Part shown: positions 14,539 to 19,952 of the stretch, one piece after another
How positions within the stretch are numbered: the first letter of the stretch is position 1
Layout: each line of letters opens with the position of its first letter
Source of the DNA: Deltaproteobacteria bacterium
GTDB taxonomy: Bacteria > Myxococcota_A > UBA9160 > SMWR01
Length of the DNA stretch: 19,952 nucleotides
Direction of reading: 5' to 3'
NCBI GenBank assembly: GCA_019313605.1
Contig: JAFDAW010000053.1
Span: forward strand, 1 to 19,952
Position numbers and translations under genes: made by a program
The notes under the pieces: generated by a model
What the model was told of the DNA's origin: nothing
The model's database searches: none
What the model saw: the letters and a program-made list of their open reading frames with translations, nothing else

Positions 14539-15774
14539 ATGACCACCCAGATCAACTCCGCTCGCCTGTGGAACGACATCCACGAGAGCGGGAAAATCGG
14601 AGCCACCGAAAAGGGTGGACTGTGCCGCCTCGCATTGAGCGACGAAGATCGCCGGGTGCGCGAGTGGTTCGTCGAAGCCTGCCGCGCCGAGGGCTGTGAG
14701 GTTCGCTTCGACGAGGTGGGAAATCTATTCGCCCGACGACCGGGTCGGCGTTCCGATCTACACCCGATCGCAATCGGAAGCCATCTGGACTCACAACCGA
14801 CCGGCGGAAAGTTCGACGGCATCCTGGGTGTCCTCGCTGGGCTCGAAGCGGTTCGCACGCTCAACGAGCACGGAATCGAGACCGAGCACCCCATCGAAAT
14901 CATCGACTGGACGAACGAAGAGGGCGCGCGATTCGCGCCGGCCATGCAGGGTTCGGGCGTGTTTGCGGGCGCACTCGAAAAAGAAACGGTCTTGTCCTGT
15001 CGGGATCGGGAGGGCCTGGTATTTGGTGAGGAGCTCGACAGGATCGGATTCCGAGGCGAAGAGATTTGCGGCGATCACCCGCTCGACTCGTACTTCGAGC
15101 TTCACATCGAGCAGGGGCCGATTCTAGAGAACGACAAAAAGGTGATCGGAGTCGTCGTCGGCGTGCAGGGTATGCGCTGGTACGACCTTACACTGGAAGG
15201 CAGCGCGAGCCACGCAGGTACGACGCCGATGAAGCTGCGCCGCGATGCGTCGGTGGCGGCTGCCGAAATCATCACCGCCGTAAATCGCCTCGCTGAAGAA
15301 ATCGGAGAGGGCGCCCTGGCTACGACGGGCGTGATCGATGCGTATCCAAACTCACGCAATGTCGTACCGAGTCGCGTGTTCATGACGGTCGATTTGCGGC
15401 ACACCGAAGTCGAGGTACTCGACCGGATGGAGGAGAGACTGAAGGAGATCGTCTCCACAATGGGTTCGCAACACCAGGTCTCCGAAAAACTCGATCGACT
15501 CTGGGATTCTCCGCCTGTGAAATTCGACGCCGAATGTGTCGGCGTGGTTCGGGAGTCGGCGAAACAGAGCGGCCATCCATTGCGAGAGATCACATCGGGG
15601 GCAGGCCACGACGCCGTTTATGTCTCACGGGTCGCTCCGACGGCAATGATCTTCATCCCCTGCAAGGATGGGATCAGCCACAACGAAATCGAAAGTGCGT
15701 CGCGCGAACACGTGGGAGCCGGTACATCTGTCTTGTTGGAGGCGATTCGTTTGCGCGACCGTCGATGGGGCTAA
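14539..15774 (+). CDS. M20-type Zn amidohydrolase (N-carbamoyl-L-amino acid hydrolase / allantoate amidohydrolase / beta-ureidopropionase family)
   Basis: A 411-residue hydrolase of the HyuC/AllC/AtzF-like M20 group, which removes a carbamoyl group, giving amino acid, ammonia and CO2, or opens related ureides. The bimetal ligands are visible: His82 (GSHLDSQPTGGKFDG), Asp93, Glu128 (NEEGARF), His189 (ELHIEQGP) and His381 (GISHNE). The dimerisation/substrate motif GSASHAGTTPM is also present. Length is normal. I take the ATG at 14539 (AAGG 7 nt upstream); a TTG at 14524 with GAGG is possible and adds five residues. It lies 84 nt after the TetR-Rieske gene and 103 nt before the aminotransferase, on the same strand. 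With an aminotransferase it resembles the last steps of ureide, hydantoin or reductive pyrimidine breakdown, but no ring-opening amidohydrolase is nearby. Confidence 0.9.
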   Translation: MTTQINSARLWNDIHESGKIGATEKGGLCRLALSDEDRRVREWFVEACRAEGCEVRFDEVGNLFARRPGRRSDLHPIAIGSHLDSQPTGGKFDGILGVLAGLEAVRTLNEHGIETEHPIEIIDWTNEEGARFAPAMQGSGVFAGALEKETVLSCRDREGLVFGEELDRIGFRGEEICGDHPLDSYFELHIEQGPILENDKKVIGVVVGVQGMRWYDLTLEGSASHAGTTPMKLRRDASVAAAEIITAVNRLAEEIGEGALATTGVIDAYPNSRNVVPSRVFMTVDLRHTEVEVLDRMEERLKEIVSTMGSQHQVSEKLDRLWDSPPVKFDAECVGVVRESAKQSGHPLREITSGAGHDAVYVSRVAPTAMIFIPCKDGISHNEIESASREHVGAGTSVLLEAIRLRDRRWG

Positions 15775-15877
15775 AAATGCCTCGAGGCGCGCCGTCGGCT
15801 AATATTACGAACCGATCTATGTAAACGTAGTTTTAGTGCAGTCCACTCAAGTTACCCCCAAGAGAAAGAAGGAGTTT

Positions 15878-17197
15878 ATGTCTCATCGATCACTGAAGAA
15901 ATCCAACGAATATTTTAAACGCGCCCTGAAGAGCCTGCCGCTAGGCGTCTCTTCCAACTTCCGCTATTGGGGCGAGGAGAAGACCCTCTACATCAAGAAG
16001 GGGAAGGGAGCGCGAATCTGGGACATCGATGACAACGAGTACATCGACTATCGACTGGGTTATGGCCCCGCAATTCTCGGGTACGCAGACGACCGCGTCG
16101 ATGCCGCTGCACGCGAGGGCATGGAAGTCGGTGGTGTATTCGCGCTGGCTACCGAGTTGGAGGCTGTCGTCGCGGAGCGCATCCAGAAAATGGTGCCCAC
16201 GGCCGAACTCGTTCGCTTCTCGATTTCGGGTACAGAGGCGGTCATTGCGGCGCTGCGGTTGGCCCGCGGCTACACGGGGAAAGACTCCTACATCATCGTC
16301 GAAGGCGGTTATCACGGCCTTCACGACGCGACCCTCTGGAATGCTGCAGTCGAGAAGATGAGCCCTGGCGATTTGGCTCCTCCCCTCGAGCCGTATTGCG
16401 ATGGCGTCCCGGGGCTCATCAAGCAAATGATTCACTGCGTTCCGTTGAACGACGCCAATTTTCTCGAAGACGTTCTCAAGAAGAACAGTGACCAGATCGG
16501 TGCGTTCTTGATCGAGCCGATCATGGGCAACTGCTGCGGGATTCCCGCCCAGGCCGACTACGTCAAGGCTGCCCGGGAGCTTTGCGATCGCTACGGCGTC
16601 GTGATGATCATCGACGAGGTCAAGACGGGGTTCCGGGTTGCGCGCGGTGGTGTCCAGGAGCTGATGAACGTGCAAGCGGATATCAGCACATTCGCCAAGG
16701 CACTCGCCAACGGTTATCCGATTTCGGCCGTCGCAGGTCGAGAGGAGATCATGCGCAAGATTGGCGATGGCGTTGCGCACGGTGGTACCTACACCGCTCA
16801 CTCGGTCTGTATCGCGGCCGCGAACAAGACGCTGGAAATTCTCGATGAGACCGATGCGCTGAAGACGATTGAGACGTACGGCAAGAACCTGCAGGCGGGA
16901 TTCTCGAAGATCCTCGACGCGCGCGGTATCGCGCACAGTTTTGTCGGGCATGCATCGATGGGAGGCTTGTTTTTCGCCGAGGAGGCACCCACGAACTACA
17001 GAGACTGGGTCAAACACGACGCCACGCTTTACGAGGCGCTGGCGGGGAATCTGCACGATCTGGGTATTCTCCCCGAAGATGACTCGCGAGAGCCCTGGTT
17101 CATCTGTGAAGCCCACAGCGATGGGTGCTTGGACGAGACGGTCGAGAAATTCGAGATTGCGCTCGACACCACGCTCAAAGAGCTCGGTCGGAGTTAG
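15878..17197 (+). CDS. Class III PLP aminotransferase, glutamate-1-semialdehyde aminomutase-like
   Basis: A 439-residue fold-type I PLP enzyme of the class III aminotransferase group, closest in look to GSA 2,1-aminomutase relatives. Visible are SGTEAVIAALRLARGYTGKD (phosphate-binding region), GGYHGLHD, IIDEVKTGFR with Asp246 contacting the pyridine nitrogen, and STFAKALANGYP with Lys274, the Schiff-base lysine. The spacing matches the GSAM pattern. Its neighbours are catabolic and no haem-synthesis genes are nearby, so I infer an amino-acid or amine aminotransferase rather than HemL. The ATG at 15878 has AAGGAG directly upstream (short spacing); a GTG at 15836 is open but has no ribosome site. 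An AT-rich patch with TAATATTACG around 15800 may hold its own promoter. Confidence 0.88.
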   Translation: MSHRSLKKSNEYFKRALKSLPLGVSSNFRYWGEEKTLYIKKGKGARIWDIDDNEYIDYRLGYGPAILGYADDRVDAAAREGMEVGGVFALATELEAVVAERIQKMVPTAELVRFSISGTEAVIAALRLARGYTGKDSYIIVEGGYHGLHDATLWNAAVEKMSPGDLAPPLEPYCDGVPGLIKQMIHCVPLNDANFLEDVLKKNSDQIGAFLIEPIMGNCCGIPAQADYVKAARELCDRYGVVMIIDEVKTGFRVARGGVQELMNVQADISTFAKALANGYPISAVAGREEIMRKIGDGVAHGGTYTAHSVCIAAANKTLEILDETDALKTIETYGKNLQAGFSKILDARGIAHSFVGHASMGGLFFAEEAPTNYRDWVKHDATLYEALAGNLHDLGILPEDDSREPWFICEAHSDGCLDETVEKFEIALDTTLKELGRS

Positions 17198-17218
17198 GAG
17201 CGAACGGATCTGATTGCG

Positions 17219-17293
17219 CGCGGTGCCGTGGGCGATAGGCCATCGTGCTCAGTGAACCATTCCGCGCGTTGGCCTATCGCCCACGGCACCGCG
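17219..17293 (+). repeat. Long hairpin with conserved 29-nt loop, copy 2
   Basis: A perfect 23-bp inverted repeat (17219-17241 with 17271-17293) encloses a 29-nt loop (17242-17270) identical to that of copy 1. Its stem resembles that of copy 1 (both begin GGCCT-TCGCCC after the loop) but differs at several positions, each compensated on the other arm. It starts 22 nt after the aminotransferase stop codon. Confidence 0.85.
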
Positions 17294-17315
17294 GGTTCCC
17301 GGTTTGCGTAGGTTT

Positions 17316-17338
17316 CCTCTGAGTAAGAGGGCCTTTTT
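17316..17338 (+). terminator. Small intrinsic-terminator-like hairpin between two long hairpins
   Basis: CCTCT-GAGTA-AGAGG (17316-17330) is followed by GCCTTTTT. The stem is short, but the T-run is properly placed for plus-strand termination after the aminotransferase gene. Confidence 0.45.
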
Positions 17339-17361
17339 GGCATTGGCGCCAGCGTTCGCGA

Positions 17362-17430
17362 GGAGTGGGAGACGCGAGAGCAACGCGCGGAATGGTTCAC
17401 TGAGCACGGTGCTCTCGCGTCTCCCACTCC
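17362..17430 (-). repeat. Long hairpin with conserved 29-nt loop, copy 3 (inverted)
   Basis: A perfect 20-bp inverted repeat (17362-17381 with 17411-17430) encloses a 29-nt loop (17382-17410) that is the reverse complement of the copy 1/2 loop with one difference. The stem sequence is unrelated to those of copies 1 and 2. It lies 57 nt beyond the stop of the ADP-forming synthetase, so each convergent gene ends at its own copy, with the loops facing in opposite directions. Confidence 0.85.
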
Positions 17431-17487
17431 GTACGCTCAGCTTCCGAATCGACTGGATCGGTTCTTGGTCCGACGGCATGAATGTCG

Positions 17488-19605
17488 CTAGTTCGCTTCC
17501 CTCGGAATGATCAGCGCGTCTACGACGACGGCGCGATCCGGTAGGGCGACCAGCGGGTTGACGTCGATTTCGGAGATCGACTCGCCGAGATCTTCGGCGA
17601 GGGCCGAGAGGCCCATCACGGCGTCGACGATCGCGTCGATGTCGGCGGGTGCCTTGCCGCGTGCACCTTTCAGCAATGCGGCCCCACGCAGACGCATCAA
17701 GACCTTGCGGACGGCGTCCGGTGTGGTCGGGACCGTCAGCATCGAGACGTCTTTGAGTACTTCGACGAAGATTCCGCCGGTTCCGAGGGTGAGCATCGGG
17801 CCGAACTGGGGATCGTTGACGACGCCGAGGATCAACTCGGTTCCCTGCGGGATCATCTGCTGCACGAGGACATCCGCACCGAGTCTCTTTTCGAAATCCG
17901 AGTAGGCCTCCGAGAGTTCATTGCGATTCGCGATCCCGAGGCGAACGCCGCCTCGCTCGGTTTTGTGGAGGTCGGCGCTGGTCTTGAGGACAATCGGATA
18001 ACCGATCTCGTCGCCTGCACTCAATGTCTCCGCGAGCGTCTTGGTCAGGATCTCCCGCGTCGTGGTGAGTCCGTAGGCGGCGAGCAATTGTTTGCTGTCG
18101 TGTTCGCCGATTGCGCCCGACGCGCCGCGGAGGCGTTCGCGTAGCTCTGCAAGGTTTTCGGGGCTTGCAGTGCGCGGAGGTTGCGCGTTCGCATTGGCGG
18201 CGTGGCTGCGCTGAAACGCGCTGTACTCGACGATGTGGCGCGTCGCTCGCAATCCGTTTTCGGTGCCCATCAAGACCGGAACATCCATCGCTCTCAATTC
18301 GCCGGCCTGCTTGGTGCTCGTTCCATCACTCAGGTGTGCGAGAACGGCGAGCGGATTGCGCAGCGAGCCCAACAGCGAGCTGACGATGGTCGAATACCAG
18401 GAGTCGTGGTCGTCCATCGGAGGCAGATCGACCGCGAGCAGGGTGATCCCCGTCGAGGGGTCGGCATCGAGCGCCTGAATGCCCTTCGCGTAGATGTCGT
18501 CCGCGCCATTTCCAGTTCCCCACGCATCGAGGGGGTTGACGGGATCCAAGCCGGGCTCGAGGACCTCGCTGAGCTTCTGCTGGGTCTCTTCCGCAATGGG
18601 TGTGAATTCGACCCCTTCGGATTCACCCAGATCGACCATCAACGCGCGCTGCCCGCCGGAATCGAGTATCGCCGAGACGAATTGCGTCTTGGTTCGCATC
18701 CCGGTGGCAAAGAGTTCGAGTGTGTCCAGCAATTCGTCGGGCGATCGTACGCGGCGCACACCGTAATGCTCGAAGAGCGCCTCGTAAGCGCCGTCTTCGC
18801 CGGCGAGTGCACCGCTGTGTGCACGGGCGAGCTGTGCGCCGCGCTCACTTCGACCGGTTTTCAATGCGACGACTGGAACGTCGCGCTCCGCTGCCTCGAC
18901 GAGCGCGGCCGTGAAGGTCTCCGGGTCGCGGACAGTTTCCAGAAACAGGCCAATCACTCGAGTCGATTCATTTTCGAGTGCAAACTGCATGTAGTCCGAC
19001 AGCGTCGTGGCGCTCTCGCTGCCGGCCGAGATGATGTAGTTGAAGTTCACGCCGCGCTGATTCTGGAGAAAAGCCTCCCAGACGGAGCCACTGTGGCAGA
19101 TCATCGCGACATTTCCCGTCGGAGTATCCATGTTCACTCGATACCCCGATACCGCCAATCGGCAGCAGGGAGCCACGAACCCCATCCCGTTCGGGCCGCA
19201 CAGGGCGATATCGTTCTCTCTCGCGATGTTTCCGAGTTGGTCCTTCAGCGAGAGTTCACCCTCGGCGGGTTCCGAGTAGGCGCTCGCGAAGATGACGGCG
19301 GCGGGAATGCCGCACTCTGCAACTTCCTCGAGCGAAGCGACCAGTCCACTATTGGGCACTGCGAGGATGGCGAGGTCTGGCCGCTCGGGCAGATCGCGCA
19401 GCGAGGCATAACAGGGGCGATCGTAAAGCGAGTCGTAGCGCGGATTGACGCCATAGATCGTACCCGCGTAGCCGAATTCGCTTACGTTCTGCGCCAGTAT
19501 CCCGCCGAAGCGCTCCGGCTGGCTGATTCCGACGATTGCGACGGAATCCGGATTAAGTAGAGGCGTAAGATTCTGACGGTGGTTTCTTCGTGTGGTGGTG
19601 TCCAT
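17488..19605 (-). CDS. ADP-forming acyl-CoA (acetyl-CoA) synthetase, fused alpha-beta subunits
   Basis: A 705-residue NDP-forming acyl-CoA synthetase, which interconverts acyl-CoA + ADP + Pi with free acid + ATP + CoA. The order is a CoA-binding domain (10-105, NPDSVAIVG), a succinyl-CoA-ligase-like region (150-300) with GNVAMICHSGSVWEAF and ARAHSGALAGED, where His263 sits at the phosphohistidine position, an intermediate domain, and a C-terminal ATP-grasp domain (about 485-705, with YPIVLKTSADLHKTERGGVR, MLTLGTGGIFVEVLKD and SEIDVNPLVALP). Length matches fused-subunit members. The ATG at 19605 is chosen because the CoA-binding domain starts about ten residues later; the open extension to 19704 is low complexity. 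The acyl substrate is not determinable, but it may use acids or acyl-CoAs formed by the neighbouring pathways. Confidence 0.92.
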   Translation of the reverse strand: MDTTTRRNHRQNLTPLLNPDSVAIVGISQPERFGGILAQNVSEFGYAGTIYGVNPRYDSLYDRPCYASLRDLPERPDLAILAVPNSGLVASLEEVAECGIPAAVIFASAYSEPAEGELSLKDQLGNIARENDIALCGPNGMGFVAPCCRLAVSGYRVNMDTPTGNVAMICHSGSVWEAFLQNQRGVNFNYIISAGSESATTLSDYMQFALENESTRVIGLFLETVRDPETFTAALVEAAERDVPVVALKTGRSERGAQLARAHSGALAGEDGAYEALFEHYGVRRVRSPDELLDTLELFATGMRTKTQFVSAILDSGGQRALMVDLGESEGVEFTPIAEETQQKLSEVLEPGLDPVNPLDAWGTGNGADDIYAKGIQALDADPSTGITLLAVDLPPMDDHDSWYSTIVSSLLGSLRNPLAVLAHLSDGTSTKQAGELRAMDVPVLMGTENGLRATRHIVEYSAFQRSHAANANAQPPRTASPENLAELRERLRGASGAIGEHDSKQLLAAYGLTTTREILTKTLAETLSAGDEIGYPIVLKTSADLHKTERGGVRLGIANRNELSEAYSDFEKRLGADVLVQQMIPQGTELILGVVNDPQFGPMLTLGTGGIFVEVLKDVSMLTVPTTPDAVRKVLMRLRGAALLKGARGKAPADIDAIVDAVMGLSALAEDLGESISEIDVNPLVALPDRAVVVDALIIPREAN

Positions 19606-19816
19606 ATCGATGCCTGTGCTCGTCGTTGACCGGTCTCGCGTTGTAGCTGGATTGCCCCCGCCGCCGGGCCCATTTGGTAACTCAAAACCACGTTGACGAG
19701 CCACCAGTCCAGAGTATTTTCTGATGACCCGCTTTTTCGGAATTCGTCGTGCCAGTAAGGCAGCGTTCGCGGGTTTGTCGGTGGGGTGGAGGGATGGGGT
19801 CGAGGGAGGAGCGCCG

Positions 19817-19952
19817 ATGAAATCTATAGCCGAATTGGCTCGGTGGACCTTCGCCCTGGGCTTGCTCTGCGGGGGCCTGGTTGTCGGGACCGCTTGCCCG
19901 CAAGGGTCCGGCGATCCCTTGGATGAAATCCGCGGACTCCAGGCTCGGAACC
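19817..19952 (+). CDS. N-terminal part of a secreted or membrane-anchored protein (cut by window edge)
   Basis: GGAGGA lies just before the ATG at 19817 and the frame is open to the window end (45 codons). The product starts with a positively charged tip and a hydrophobic stretch (FALGLLCGGLVVGTAC), then CPQGSGDPLDEIRGLQARN. The Cys after VVGTA could be a lipobox Cys, though the -3 residue is not ideal; otherwise it is a cleaved signal peptide. The DPLDEIRGLQ stretch resembles the start of TPR-type helices, but too little is present to name a family. Confidence 0.6.
   Translation, partial: MKSIAELARWTFALGLLCGGLVVGTACPQGSGDPLDEIRGLQARN

Noticed and set aside
15779..15788. GCCTCGAGGC palindrome after the hydrolase gene as a terminator
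   Set aside because: No T-run follows, the stem is short and there is no loop; chance in GC-rich DNA is likely.
15941..17116. 391-residue minus-strand frame
   Set aside because: Antisense to the aminotransferase; no family features.
17219..17430. CRISPR array or integron attC array
   Set aside because: Only two copies here, in opposite orientation, with hairpin flanks. There is no regular spacer pattern and no cas or integrase gene. attC sites also vary in the middle and conserve the ends, the opposite of this pattern.
17194..17510. Several 68-77 residue frames over the two hairpins
   Set aside because: The similar peptides (for example NARNGSLS) come from translating the repeated loop, not from genes.
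18181..19560. 459-residue plus-strand frame
   Set aside because: Antisense to the ADP-forming synthetase, whose domains are unambiguous.

Overview
The window is GC-rich, densely coded DNA from a Gram-negative bacterium: a complete ExbB/ExbD/TonB energiser implies an outer membrane, and several genes are short-chain, amine or acyl-CoA catabolic functions. The gene style (N-methyl amine oxidation, many short repeats, TonB2-type cluster) would fit an uncultured deltaproteobacterial-type lineage (Myxococcota, Desulfobacterota or Binatota), but this is a weak inference from gene content only. No rRNA, tRNA, CRISPR array, integrase or transposase gene was seen.

Layout. Positions 44-4979 (minus strand) hold a probable operon, read from right to left: a 68-residue membrane protein, an NCS1-type nucleobase/hydantoin-like permease, a wrecked FAD-dependent oxidoreductase gene, and an intact FAD-GcvT fusion enzyme of the dimethylglycine/sarcosine dehydrogenase type. 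Three copies of a 64-68 bp two-hairpin repeat lie in this segment. One is inserted inside the wrecked gene, one supplies the stop codon of the permease, and one lies in the operon leader. Positions 5069-5685 are a divergent intergenic region with a candidate promoter and a terminator-like hairpin just before the first gene of the next operon. Positions 5686-10796 (plus strand) are a TonB2-type cluster: DUF3450 protein, TtpC-like ExbB paralogue, ExbB, ExbD, TonB, TPR protein. The ttpC-like gene carries an apparent 68-bp deletion that frameshifts its last transmembrane segment.

Positions 11007-12170 (minus) encode an acyl-CoA dehydrogenase with a TTG start. Positions 12589-17197 (plus) hold a three-gene catabolic set: an unusual fusion of a TetR/BetI-type repressor to a complete Rieske oxygenase, an M20-type Zn amidohydrolase (N-carbamoyl amino acid/allantoate type), and a class III aminotransferase resembling glutamate-1-semialdehyde aminomutase. 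Positions 17488-19605 (minus) encode a fused ADP-forming acyl-CoA synthetase, and 19817 to the right edge is the start of a secreted or membrane-anchored protein.

The two most unusual things are (1) a family of three long perfect hairpins, all between convergent genes, that share a nearly invariant 29-nt loop (28/29 identical) while their stems differ in sequence and remain perfectly paired; and (2) the in-frame TetR-Rieske fusion with a 21-bp near-palindrome upstream, which would put sensing and oxidation of the same substrate in a single polypeptide. Together the catabolic genes suggest uptake and breakdown of small N-methylated or ureido compounds, with products passing to C1-folate and acyl-CoA metabolism. 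The actual substrates cannot be read from the sequence.
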